This document shows, in pieces, positions 1 to 10,964 of a DNA stretch of 64,000 nt. The notes below the pieces were generated by a model. It searched no databases and was not told the origin of the DNA. It saw only the letters and a program-made list of their open reading frames with translations. The stretch is from assembly GCF_016545825.1 (NCBI RefSeq), contig NC_052622.1, positions 8,251,001-8,315,000 on the forward strand, read 5' to 3'. The stretch is from Eucalyptus grandis. Its lineage: Eukaryota; Streptophyta; Magnoliopsida; Myrtales; Myrtaceae. Within the stretch, counting starts at the first letter, position 1. Each line of letters opens with the position of its first letter. The position numbers and the translations under genes were made by a program.

Positions 1-3000
1 AGGTCTATGACCAAAAGGCCACAAAAACTAGCTTTCCAAAAAGAGACGGTCCTAACTGACCTACACTTCACATCACCTCCTCTCGGCTCCCGGTCCTCCA
101 CTCGACGACTTTGAAAATGTTGTCCCACAACGGGGTGAGATATAATCTAAGCGAGTCTAAGCTCTAAACCCCGATTAGGAGGGAAATACGCTCGGAAGTG
201 TCATAATCACATAATCACACAATCAAGGAGACTTACCTTGTCTTAGATTCACCCTGCAGGTTAGTACAATTTCTAACTCAGATAGCATGAAAACATGAGC
301 AATAAATAAGCTCCAACAACTGGAACACCATGCTCAATTAATCATGCGTTCCTAGTTTTGATTTCGGCATATAGCACAGCCTACTCTCTGTTCGGCGGTC
401 TTCTGGCATTGCCAGACATCGTCTCACCCCATTAAGCACGGCACGTCTCTTTATCAGACGACTTTCCCGAAGGAGCAAAGGGTCCAGAATCTATAGCAAC
501 CAACTTCCAGTTGACCGGGGGTATCCCGAATAGGGATAACGTCCAGCTTAACAGCTTGGGATGATTTCTCTTAACCATCACACGATCACTCAAATATGGC
601 CCAGGGTACCGTGCATTGCACTCAAATGCTTCAATTAAAATGGTGAGCATGGCCTTTTCTTCGTATTAGAAATTCACATGAAATTACTCGTGTGTGGGTA
701 CACGGTCAACTTGACCTTAAAAATTGATATTCTTCATTTTTGAAATCCTACTATTTCATATAGTACTAAAAACTATTTTCGGTGCCAAAACCCGACATCT
801 GGGATTTTCTGAATAAATATTGAAAATTCACAATTTTTGAAATTAAATACCAAAAATCCAATCAGCACTCAATTTGCATAATTTAAAACTCAATTTCAGA
901 ATTTAACCACACCATTGCAATCAAGCACTAAATTCCGGTCACTCACTATCCCGGCCTAATTTCCAGAAAATATTTAATAATTAAATAATTACTGAAATTA
1001 ATTAAATAAATCAATCTAAATTCTAAAAATACTAACCTAGGCTAGAATCATTAAATTAATAACCAATACGGACCCGGAAAATTCCCTGTGCCCTTCTAGA
1101 TAAATAGTACAATTTATTTAGGCCTTAGCTAAACCATGCTAACCACCTAACATGCTCAATTAAATAATTAAATTTCTAATTTAATCTAACTAACCACTTA
1201 ATTCCTAATTAAATAAATCTAAACACCCCTTAGACATCACCGGTTAATTGCCGAAACTGGTTCACTGCAACGACAGAACGGCGGCCGAAATCTGAATTTT
1301 CGGCGGCGATGGTGGACTTGGGCCGGGCCTAAAAAGGGCCCAACAAATCTCAGTCCAATTTGAGACTTGCTTTTGAATTGGACTGGGCCTAAAGCGGGTT
1401 GACTTCGGGGGCTTGGGCCTCAAAATCGCGGGCTTCTGATTCTACTGGGCTTCTAAAAGGCTTGGGCTTGCTGCTGGGCCAAGACTTGGGCTGTTGGACT
1501 TATTTAATGGGCTGAGTAATTGCTTCACTGGGCTGGACTGCTACAAATTTTCGTGGGCTTCCAATGGCCCAACTGCTGGGCTCACTCAGGCTGATATGGA
1601 CCGAAATCTGGGCTGGACGGCCGAGCTCCGCTGGACAATTGCGAGCTGCTGGAGAAGACCACGCAGGATGGAGCAACTTCGCTGGGTCTTCAAGCTGCTT
1701 CGTTGATGGCTGAAATCGAGGACGCAGAACCGGATGAACCCGAAGCAACAAGATGGAGCAGACAGCTTCGGTGGGAAAATGAAGATGCGTGGACGAGGAG
1801 AGATGGACGGTCGTGGCAACGAAAGGAAGGAGGAGACGCTGGCAGCTGCTTCGGACGGGTGGCTTCTGCTTCGGTCAACAATCCGGCTGTGGAGAATTCG
1901 CTGGGTTTGACCAAGCAAAACCAAGACCGAAGGATGGAAGTGGCTTCGCCAGATTGTTCGGTGAAGATGGGGTCAACAAACCGCCTTTGCTGGATGCTGG
2001 TGTTGACTCCATGAGTGGGGTTGTTCGGTGCGAGAGATGGGCAGGCGTTGGTGGTTTTGAAGGGGGAAAGGAAAGATAAACGAAGGAAAATGAAAGTGAA
2101 ACAAAGCTGAAGGAGCTGTTCGCATAATCGAGGAAAGAGAGAGAGAGAGAGAGATTAAGGCGGTGAGATGGGGATGCAGCTGGCAAGGCTTGCTGAAGGA
2201 GGGGGAGGATAGCGACGGGAGCCAGCTGGTTTTCTTCAACCAAACGATTGGAACAAGGCTTAAAATTCCACAAATAATATCCCTTGCATTAACTTAATGT
2301 CCCCTAATACTTTTCCACTTATAATTTCTCTAAATTAATCAATTTTGAAGCTCAAAATTGCTGCCCTCATAAAGCTCCGAATTTCCATTTTTAGTCTTCA
2401 ATTTCCTCACTCAATTTCCCAAATTAAGGTCCATTTCGATGAAGAAAAATTCCGAACAATTTTCTATAAATCCCCGACACTCACAGGCTGAGTTTAGAAG
2501 TCCAAATTTCCATCAATTTAGCCCATCTGAATCTTCGCTAATTTTCCGCAACGTCCGAACCGATTTTTCATAAAAATCTTGAAATCTCTGAAAATTCTTT
2601 GGAGGATGAGTCGATGTTCCTAAAATAGCTCGTGACACTATAGAACTTTCAATTCCTGAAATTGGGTTCAAATTTGTAGTTATTTTCAATCCGGCACGCT
2701 TTTAGCGTGACCTAATCTACCGGGTAACTTTTAGGAATTTTTTTGGCGCAATTGACCAGTGATCGATTTATCTCGAGTCACACTGTACATCTTCGACACA
2801 TTGGCGACTCTCGGCTGTCGTGAAAATATCAAGGTTTCAAATACGGACACAAGGTACCAAAAACGATAGAAAATCAATTTAGTGTCGATCGACGAGAATT
2901 TTGCAATCAGGTGGAATCACCCACATTTTGATCACCTATCTCAGTCGAATCGACTTATCTCTGATCTTTGATCGATTTTTAATTGTGCCGTAATGACCCT

Positions 3001-3193
3001 TGCAAATTAGCATGGTCGAGCAGTCGATTCCTGGTCGAATTCTCAAGTCTTTTGCGTTAAAATCCCTTAATAATTTTTCCAGATAGTCTAGTTATCTCTT
3101 GAGTGACTGGCTCAGAGAATAACACTATAGACGTGTCGATGAAAGGCCCGATTTATTCAATTGAAATCATATTTGAAAAATCAGGATGTCACA
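1..3193 (-). repeat. Long LTR of a Ty3/gypsy-like retrotransposon, cut by the window start
   Basis: On the minus strand the sequence begins TGTGACATCCTGATTTTTC at 3193, a typical long plant LTR start with TG at the edge. It runs towards position 1 without a matching end, so the end lies outside the window. The block at about 115-150 resembles the region about 700 bp from the end of the solo LTR at 41566-44763 (a 'ctcaccc...ggg..aacattttc' block), which suggests the same broad LTR class. Short open frames inside (432-650, 1494-2273) match nothing I know and have the composition of LTR DNA. Assignment to Ty3/gypsy rests on length and end sequence only. Confidence 0.55.
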
Positions 3194-3864
3194 CTACCTC
3201 AGCCTCCGCCTGGCCAGCCATCTCCACTGGCCTGAGACTCAGCTCGGCCTCCTCATGCCCAAAGCTCGGCCAAGACTCGACTCAACCGCAATCGGCCAAA
3301 CTCAACCCCACGCCTTGCCTCGACACCTCTCGACACCCATCTAGGCCGCCACTCATCTGTCGAACTACACACTGCCGGCCGATCTCTACACCGTCGGCCA
3401 AGCACCAAACAAAGGAGAAGAGGGGGAAGGCCGAGGCGAAACGAAATCACGGTGGCCCCGAACAAACGGAAAACACAGAAATCACACAAAACGAATCTAA
3501 CTCAGGCATTTCATCGAGCATTTGGAGTACATTAGGGTTAAAAAGAAAATAAACGAACCGACCTGTGCTCGATTCACGTCGGGACTCACGGCAATCAACG
3601 AGCAACAACCCAAAACTGCAGCACACATACGGACGGGACCGAATTCGTGCAAAACCGGACAACGGCAACCCCCCATCCGGCGAGCGCGACACAGGGCAAA
3701 ACAAGGCACAAGAAAGGACAAAACAAGGGGCGGTCGGCGGTGCTCCCTACCCGGCTCGGTGGCGGTAAGTGGGGCGAGCTCGATAGATCGGGGCGCGCCT
3801 GGTCGCCTTGCGCGCCTCCGAGCCGGGATCCCGGAAATCCACACGACCGAAAAAAAAAGAAAAA

Positions 3865-3866
<2 letters not shown>

Positions 3867-3902
<36 letters not shown>
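3867..3902. repeat. (AT)n microsatellite
   Basis: An uninterrupted run of alternating A and T of about 36 bp. It creates artificial Ile-Tyr repeats in several reading frames. Confidence 0.95.
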
Positions 3903-3904
<2 letters not shown>

Positions 3905-4420
3905 CACCGAGACTCACTGTGGGGAAAAGGACGCGTTGGCGAGGGTCGTCGGCCAAGGTCCAAGCGCGGTGGCTACTGGAGGAAGCCTCTCACTATCGGC
4001 CTCGCTCTCTGCTCTTTGTTTCTCGCTCTCTCCCTCTCCCGACCACACTCTCTCTCTCTCTCGGTTTCTCTCTTGGCCCCCCAACTCTCCTTTTTTCCTT
4101 CTCCGATCCCTCTCTCCATCTCTCTCACTTTTAGTCCCTTTTTAAGACTCCCGCCGGTCCTCTCTCTTTGGCGTCCCTCCAAAATGGCCCCGGATCAGTC
4201 AACAACGCCAGCTCCTTTTCTTTCTATTTCCAGCTCGAAGCTGCCACTAATCAATCTGCCCTTCACCTTGACTCTATTCGTCGCCCATTCGCACCGCGGG
4301 CGCGTGGAAGAAGACGAGAGCAAGGGCTGGGCCAGGCTCGTCCGTAAAAGAAATATGGGGCCGGGTCGACCCGGCCCCCTTTCGCTTTTTTCCTTCTTTC
4401 TTATTTTCTTTAAGAAAATT

Positions 4421-4483
<63 letters not shown>
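4421..4483. repeat. (TAA)n microsatellite
   Basis: About 20 uninterrupted TAA units, which give an artificial poly-isoleucine stretch in one plus-strand frame. Confidence 0.95.
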
Positions 4484-4635
4484 TTGATAAATTTTATTAC
4501 TATTAATGCAAATTCTCTTAATTTCTAGTGCTGTGCAATTTAATTATTACATTTTCATTTAGGGGTTAAAGCTTAATCCCTAATTTTCTATGTAATTTAG
4601 CATTAAATGTATAGCAAAAACTTAGGTGTCCACAC

Positions 4636-5550
4636 ATGACTTTTTGTTGAAAAAAGAAAATCATTAGTCTTAATTAGATTAGTTCTAATGAGTTGAATGA
4701 GCAATCATTAAAATTCTAATGTTTTCTTTAATGCTTCCTATAATGTATACTCTAATATTTGTTAAGTACACATATATTTCCCCGATCATATAATAATGAT
4801 AATTAAGAATTTTCTAACTGTTATCGAGTCCCCTACATTTGACATCAATATGTAACATTCACATTTATTATATTTAAAATAAATGCAAATATAAAAACAG
4901 TTAATAGTACCAAAAATAAAATAAAATCTGATAACATGCACACCACATGGACGCCAACATACACACCACATGGATGCCAACATAGCACATGAACGTCACA
5001 TGTACACCACATGGACACCAACATACACACCACATGGACGCCAACATAGCAAATCTAATAACAAGTTAATAGAACTTATGGTCATGCCAGCTAATGATAT
5101 TATAATTTTTTAACGGGAGGATTACATTAAATGAATTTTTGAAAGTTCAATGGCTATATTGAATAAAAAAAAAATATTTAGCCATCACATTCAATATTGA
5201 AGAAAAGTTTAGGGATCATCCATATCATAATCCCAATAATTAATAGAAATTGTTTTATTTATTTTGTCATTTAGATGACTATAAATGAATAAAGAATCAA
5301 CTAACGTTCTTTCAATAGCCAATTTAACTTGTTTAGTCTCTTTTATATCGTGCTATATCCAAATTGACAAATTACATCAACTGATGTTGGAAAATTCCTC
5401 GATTACATTTTTTATAGACTAAGTGGAAAAATTATGTATATTATGATTGTACTTGATCCAATGTATCATGATTATTTTAAAGATAAATAAAGAAGTCGGG
5501 GTGCAATGGACGATCGGCACAACCACCCCCCTTCCCCGGGCCAATGCTTA
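4636..5550. other. AT-rich non-coding stretch
   Basis: No gene, RNA or transposon end is visible here apart from the short tandem repeat at 4935-5050. All frames are short and AT-biased. Confidence 0.6.
4935..5050. repeat. Short tandem repeat, unit about 22-25 bp
   Basis: The phrase 'caccacatggacgccaacat' recurs about four times with small changes (gacgcc, gatgcc, gacacc). The minus-strand translation is a Trp/Cys/Val-rich repeat and is not a believable protein. Confidence 0.8.
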
Positions 5551-6641
5551 GGCTGTTTGGCAACTTGCCCAACAAGTAACAATTTCTGATTTTTGTTCCC
5601 GAGAATCAGTTTGGGACGAGAAACGCGTTTGGTAAAATTTTGTTCCCAGGAACAGGTTTCGGACAAGGTTTGAGAATCTAAAAATTTGATTCTCGGAAGA
5701 GAATCGAAAAGAGAATCAAAACGGTAAAACATTGTTCTTCTCTTTTATCATCTCGGTTGCCATTCGCCATTGCCCGCCGCCGTCCGCCGCCGCCGCCGCC
5801 CGCCGCCGCCGCCGGTCGCGGGTCCGCCGCCGGCCGCCGGTCCGGCGAGATCGCCGGAGGCTCGCCGGCCGGGGCGAGGTCCGGCGAGCTCGCCGGGAGG
5901 CAAGCCCAGCCACCGGCGAGGCTCGGCCTCGCCCGGGCGAGGCCTAGCCTCGCCGTGGCGTGCCGGCCTCGCCCGCCACCACGGCCGAGGCCGACCCGGC
6001 CACCGACGGCTGGGCAAGCCTCGCCGGTGGCCGGGCGAGCCTCGCCGGCAGGCGGGCGAGGCTCGGCCTCGCCCAACCCCGCCGGTGGCCAAGCTGGCCT
6101 CGCCGAGGCCGGGCGAGGCCGGCCTGCCACGGCGAGGCTCGGCCTCGCCAGATCGGCGAGGCCGAGCCTGGGCGGGGCTGGGCGAGCCTCGCCCTGCCCG
6201 GCGAGGCTCGGCCGACGAAGGCCGACCTCGCCGAGGGCGGCGGCGCTCGGTGAGCGTCGCCGGCCTCGTCTGGCCGTCGCGCGGTCCGGCGACCGGCCAA
6301 ATGAAGAAGAAGAAGAATAGGAAAAAAGGGGAAAAAAAGAAAAAGAAAAAAAAAAAAAAAAAAAGGGAAAAAAAGTAAAAAGTAAAAAGTAAAGAAATTA
6401 TTTAAAATTTATTTAAAAATCAAAAGAAATTATTTAAAATTTATTTAAAAATCAAAAGAAATTAATTTGGAACAGAATCAATTAATACGGTACCAAACGC
6501 AATTCTATTCCAGAATAAAAAATTTTGAACAGTTACCAAACACGTGTTTTTACTCAGAATCAGTTCCCGGGAACAGAATCAAAAAGAATCAGTTCTTATC
6601 AGAATCAGCTCCCGGGAACAGAATCGTTACCAAACGCGCCC
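5551..6641. mobile_element. Tourist-like (PIF/Harbinger) non-autonomous element with a GC-rich palindromic core
   Basis: The left end reads GGCTGTTTGGCAAC and the right end, reversed, reads GGGCGCGTTTGGTAAC. Both resemble the GG..C.GTTTGG terminal repeat of Tourist/Harbinger elements. TTA flanks both sides (5548-5550 and 6642-6644), as expected for the 3-bp target duplication of this superfamily. Subterminal blocks carry several copies of 'gaatc.gttcccgggaac' in both orientations. The middle (5760-6300) is extremely GC-rich and built from units of the palindrome GGCGAGGCTCGGCCTCGCC, perfect at 5915-5933, 6055-6073 and 6131-6149. A poly-purine tract follows at 6300-6390. The core is open in several frames but gives only Ala/Arg/Gly/Pro-rich sequence, so I do not call a protein. 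Confidence 0.7.
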
Positions 6642-6644
6642 TTA

Positions 6645-7126
6645 AAATCCTACAATGAAGTCCAACATCCAAAACTCTGCTAGGATTTGAGATGGTTTTG
6701 AGATTTATCCGACTAGTTAATATGAAACCAGAATGTGATAAATCAAACTAAATTTACTTTGTTACAAAACTAGAAGTTTAATTTCGTGAACCCTCAAACA
6801 AGATCAATTGCAATCTAATCATCAACAATAATCGTTGCAAGTGTATCTTTTTCCATCTGTCATTGTTAGTTTCTAGATTTTTATGATTGCTGATCTTAAA
6901 TGTTTGTACTTTGTACTTTTTCTAATCAAAGATCAAGAACAAATGAGTTTTAGCCAATTGGTTCTGTTTGTCAATTTAAGTATGTTCAAATGTGAGATAG
7001 TTTACTTATTAAATGAATCATATGGCTCATTGGATATATCCAACTAAACGGGGTTTGGAATTTTATATAAAAACCCATAACGGGTTTGGTATGTGGGGAA
7101 AGTCGTTGCACAGATTTGAGACGATA
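6645..7126. other. Non-coding downstream flank of the ankyrin exon (duplicated elsewhere)
   Basis: No gene is seen. The stretch around 6850-7080 is related to 31200-31356 joined to 38403-38510, which lie on either side of MULE2. This marks it as part of an old segmental duplication containing the ankyrin exon. Confidence 0.55.
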
Positions 7127-7831
7127 TCATTTTTCACATACATAGATAGTTCTCATAGGCAGATTTAGGCACGTACCATCGTCCCAACGTACAATAGCAC
7201 CATGAACGGGCGGCATGCCTTCTATCCTTGATGGTTCGAGCGAGAGTGAAAATAAAACCTCATGTATAGCGGAGTTGTTGGTGTCGAGGGCCAGGTAAAG
7301 GGGAGATTTCCCAGCCACGTTCTTCCAGTACACAGGCTCCAAATCTTCTCTCAACAAGAGGCGCACCATGTTGACGTGACCATTGAACACGGCCTCGTGC
7401 AAGGCAGTGTTTCCATGTTTGTTCTTCATCCTCAGGATCCGATTATTGCCCTCAACATTGGGCAAGTCTCTTGCCCGGCAAATCAACATCGTGGCGGCTC
7501 TAGATCCCCCCGCCTTAGCGGCCATGTGGAGTGGGGTATCTCCCCATTCATTTTGGGCTGCTATGAGGTGGTCACTAACATGATCAAGCAGAAGCCTTAG
7601 GATGTCGTACTTTTTGGCGGCTGCTGCAATGTGGAGCAGTGAACCACTCCATAGGCCCGAGAAATTGAAAATAGCAGACGGATCGGTTTGATTGGCTATC
7701 GTTTTGATCTCGGAAATGAACTCTTCCGCGTCAGCGCGTTCGATGACGTCAGCCAGTTTTCGAGCATCTGCATACGTTTTTGCTGGATCTTGTCCCTCTG
7801 TGGCTTGCACAGCTGCCAATGCATTATTCAT
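7127..7831 (-). CDS. Ankyrin-repeat protein, ACD6/ITN1-like; probably first exon only
   Basis: The 234-residue reading frame starts at the ATG at 7831. It has a variable N-terminus (1-63), then ankyrin repeats at about 64-84, 96-118, 138-160 and 173-195, with the hallmark LLHIAA, TPLHMAA and TALHEAV helices, and the start of a fifth at 206-212. This arrangement is typical of plant ACD6/ITN1-type proteins, which add more repeats and a C-terminal PGG membrane domain; members of that family act at membranes in defence and stress signalling. Here the ankyrin sequence stops near residue 218 at a good splice-donor sequence (GGTACGT, minus strand, 7171-7177), so the last 16 residues are probably intron read-through. 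No exon with the remaining repeats or PGG domain is found downstream before the Tourist-like element. It is therefore either a first exon whose partner was lost or a gene fragment. A decayed paralogue lies at 39590-41128. Confidence 0.7.
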   Translation of the reverse strand: MNNALAAVQATEGQDPAKTYADARKLADVIERADAEEFISEIKTIANQTDPSAIFNFSGLWSGSLLHIAAAAKKYDILRLLLDHVSDHLIAAQNEWGDTPLHMAAKAGGSRAATMLICRARDLPNVEGNNRILRMKNKHGNTALHEAVFNGHVNMVRLLLREDLEPVYWKNVAGKSPLYLALDTNNSAIHEVLFSLSLEPSRIEGMPPVHGAIVRWDDGTCLNLPMRTIYVCEK

Positions 7832-8640
7832 TCTCCCCGTAGACTATTCCAAATTTCTTCTTCTACCAAAGAATCCATTTCGTCCTCCGACAATTCCATG
7901 GAACCTCCTCCCTCATCCTTCGGGAGCTCCTCCTTGATCGACTCGTTCATGCCAACTTCCTCCCCCCCTATAGGTAGCTTTACGTCCTCCATCGAGCCTA
8001 AGCCATTCGAGTGATGTGGTTATTGCAACTATAGTTTATTTTATATATACTTCTACAAAAAGTCTCTCGTATTATCTTGTAATGATCCAACCAATACATC
8101 TTCAAAATAAACATGCTGAAAAAGTATATACAATACATGAATGTTATAACTATCTCATATTGCATCTGCAGGCGCACAACCTAATTGTCATGTTGTTCTT
8201 GTTAATATAATTAGTAGCTAATTATCTTTTTCATTTGGACTTAATTGTTGTCACAATTTCAGTCTTTCAAACTCCAATCAGTCAGAGTTGTGTGTATCAA
8301 GTATTCAATGGAAAAGAATAAATTTTCTTAGTTAAGTCAGTGGCCCTTATTGAGATATAAGGACGTGACATCTTTAATGCAAGGATTTGAAAATGAGTGT
8401 AATTGCGACATTGTTAAGCAATCGGTAAGTGTTTCTTTACTAATTTGTTTGGTTGAATACGAGCACAATTTGAGAGTGATACTGTCTTACAATTGGCCAA
8501 GTATTCAACTGCCAAAACTTTGGATTTCTAATAAAAGATTCAAGCTAAACGATGAATTTACTATTTAACAGGGGTGGCTTCCAGTTCGAGGAGCTCTGAA
8601 CTAGTCAAACTTCAAAAAGAGAGACTCTTTCATATGATTT
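7832..8640. other. Upstream flank of the ankyrin exon, shared with 53866-54500
   Basis: No further gene is visible. From about 8085 the sequence follows 53866-54500 closely enough to align by eye (shared phrases 'ctcatattgcatct', 'tatataattagtagcta', 'ccaaaact.tggatttctaat'). This is dispersed duplicated DNA. Part of it may be old copia-element sequence, since an RNase H tail follows in both places. Confidence 0.55.
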
Positions 8641-9750
8641 TTTTTTAAAAACAAATTTGGCAACCACAAAACAACATCAGTCAATGAAGATTTGTTAGCA
8701 CCGATTTGCAATTTGCTCATATGCTGACTAAACCTCTTGATAACAATAGGTTTCTATTTTGATGGATGAAATCGATGTTTGTTATCCTTTTGGTTAATGT
8801 TCACTTTTATTTATATTTATTTTTCCAGAATATGCTTTGTAGAGCACTCTTGTCTATAAATAAAATGGATGATTTTGGTTATATGGTTTTCATCCTCCGG
8901 GTATCTGATGTTATTGCTTTTTGATGGAACAAAAAGGGGGAGAACCACATGCTCAGGGGAGGATCACACACTGTGTACTTATAAAGGGGAGTTTATTATG
9001 TTTTGCACACATATTTTATATGGTCTATTAAAATGTCGCATGTAGAAGCATGCATGAATCATCTCTGGTTTTACAGTTAAAATTTTTTGCAGAATATGCA
9101 TGCTTATGCGCATAACTCACTCTTATTGAACGAATGGTATCCGTTTGTCATTGTCGAACAAGGAGAAACTGTTTGGAAAATATACCAAAAGGATTATGTT
9201 AATATCAAAATTTACCCCAAGGATTTAAAGAATTCATTTAAATGTGCAAAGGTTCATGTTTAAACCATACAGAAGCGAGGTTCAGGTTCTTCAAGAGTAT
9301 GAATAAGATTTTACTAAGTCAGGAAAACAGCTGAAGGAAAGGTGTAGAACCAAACTAGGTTCTGCAAAACAGACATATTGTTAACGGGCACTCCCCATGG
9401 ATGGATGTAATGACAATTGCAGTCCCAACCCCAGCCATAGCAATAAAATGTAATAATTTAAAATGGGCTAAATCGCTTAGAAGATTAATGAGACGATATG
9501 ATCAAAATCTGCACTAATAAAAGATCAAATTGACGGTCTAGACGGAAATAAGCTTATGCATGTGTTTATATATATATACAGAAGATTAGATAGATATAAG
9601 AGCGACAAGAGAATTTAAGTACTGTCGGCGATTTTTGAGTTCGTCTCTTTCGTAAGCTTGTAATACTCATTTTATTCTTGTTTCTAAGTATTAGCAAAAG
9701 TGACAAACCTGTATGTAAACATATGAAAAATGTGGTTGTACGTACTAAGA
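8641..9750 (+). mobile_element. Ty1/copia relic (RNase H tail, polypurine tract, LTR-like remainder)
   Basis: Around 8690-8760 the plus strand gives a broken version of the copia RNase H C-terminus, with the QFADMLTKPL-type motif followed by a short Phe/Trp-rich tail. About 200 bp downstream is a purine-rich 'aaaaagggggaga' tract (near 8931) resembling the polypurine tract next to a 3' LTR. The rest, to about 9750, has no coding sequence and may be LTR remains. The element is badly truncated: no reverse transcriptase or integrase is seen upstream. Confidence 0.5.
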
Positions 9751-9899
9751 GTGGAGAACATTTGTCTAGATGAGAGATAAAATGTACAATGGGCTCTTTG
9801 TAAACACCCAGAGGTGGGGTTTGGGTTTATAATTTAAGAAAACATTTTCTGTGTTGTGTGTAAAAGGCATGAGAACGGCTAATGGAGGATCCAAAAGTT

Positions 9900-10527
9900 A
9901 GTGAGAGCATAATGGGATTACTGGAGGGTCCTAGCCGCTGGCAAGGTCGCCGGGTCATTGCAAGGTTGGCCTCACCGTGCAGGTAGGCAAACTTGGCCTT
10001 GCTAGATCTGGGCAAGGCTTGGCGTTGCCCAACTGCTACGGAGGCTTGGCCTTGCGAAGGCCCGGCAACACTTTGATGAGGTCATTGCCCCCATTTGGCT
10101 GGTTGCTGGTCGTTGGCTTGGTGAGGCCGAGCTCACCCAGTTAAGGCTTGGCCGAGCCTTGCCCAACCACTGAGGAGGCTCGGCCAACGAGGCTCGACCT
10201 CGCTAGGGGCCGATGACTGGCGACACTTCAATGAGGTCGTCGGCCCCCGTTTGGCCAGTCGTCGGCGTTGGCCAGGCCAACAACCGATTAAAGGAAGAAG
10301 GAGAAGAAGAAAAGGAAAAGAAGAAAGAAAAGGGAAATAGACTTGATTCTAAAATTGTTTACGAGAACAATAATCAACTTTTTTTTTTTAATTTTTAATT
10401 TCTTGTTTCTATTTTAAATCTATTCCCAGGAAAAAAATTGTTCCTGGGAACAAAAAATTTATCAAATAGATTTATATTATTTGTTTTGTTATAGGGAACA
10501 AATTTGGCTGGTTACCAAACAGGTCTC
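9900..10527. mobile_element. 5'-truncated relative of the GC-rich Tourist-like element
   Basis: The core repeats 'gaggcttggcc' and 'aaggcttggccgagcc' units like those at 5760-6300 but more diverged, with many C-to-T changes. A purine tract, then 'ttcccaggaa' and 'ttcctgggaac' subterminal blocks, and a right end 'ggttaccaaacagg' follow in the same order as in the first copy. I cannot find the left terminal repeat, so the left limit is approximate. Confidence 0.55.
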
Positions 10528-10757
10528 AAGATTCCAAACACAATGGTGTTTGTACTCCTGGTATAGCTAGTGAGATTCAATCTATATGGACCACTAGAGC
10601 CCGAAAGAGGAGTAAGTATAACCGAAACGAACCTTAACAAATCTTATTTTCAATTTTTCTTTCTCTAAACTTTTTAATTTCTGTTTTTACCAATTTTTTT
10701 TTTTTTTTAATTTCTGTTGATTATACTGCTGGTTTACATTGCAGTAGAAGGTAGATT

Positions 10758-10964
10758 TTACAGAATTAGTTTTTTATTTTCTTGAAAAATTAATTCACCC
10801 ATCTTAGTTGCATAATCGGGCGTTACAAATGTTTTAAGAATTGAACTGACTGATAACATATGATCTTGGTTAAAAACAAAAATGGTTAAATCATGACATT
10901 TCGACACCCAAACAGTCATAATTGCGCCATTTACAAGATGACTCTTATATAGTGAAGAGGCCAT
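10758..10964 (-). pseudogene. Possible F-box-associated domain fragment
   Basis: A 68-residue frame contains 'SSLYKSHLVNGAI' followed by 'HDLTIFVFNQDHML', which resembles the start of the F-box-associated (FBA/kelch-type) domain of plant F-box proteins ('VNGALHW...FDL'). The usual HW pair is lost. No F-box or remaining domain is found on either side. The assignment is weak and based on pattern memory only. Confidence 0.25.

Larger units (their letters stand above)
3194..4635. repeat. GC- and pyrimidine-rich repeat-derived DNA, possible LTR fragment
   Basis: This stretch has no recognisable gene. It contains purine- and pyrimidine-rich tracts, an (AT)n and a (TAA)n microsatellite, and ends near 4635 with 'ttaggtgtccaca', the kind of ...CA end seen in Tat/Ogre-type plant LTRs. 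Its start abuts the edge of the preceding LTR, so it may be an older LTR that the first one interrupted. The long open frames across it come from low-complexity sequence. I could not find a matching left end. Confidence 0.35.

Noticed and set aside
432..650. 72-codon minus-strand frame with 'YPGPYLSDRVMVKRNHPKLLSW'
   Set aside because: It looks protein-like but lies in the LTR, matches nothing I can name and is not supported by neighbours.
1494..2273. Overlapping frames of 70-132 codons
   Set aside because: They lie inside the long LTR on both strands at once, have biased composition and no known motif.
3647..4528. 293-codon frame with Ile-Tyr and poly-Ile runs
   Set aside because: It reads through (AT)n and (TAA)n microsatellites and has no conserved segment.
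5757..6378. Long overlapping frames on both strands giving Ala/Arg/Gly/Pro-rich proteins up to 202 residues
   Set aside because: The GC-rich palindromic repeat lacks stop codons in most frames. The products have no domain and lie inside a MITE.
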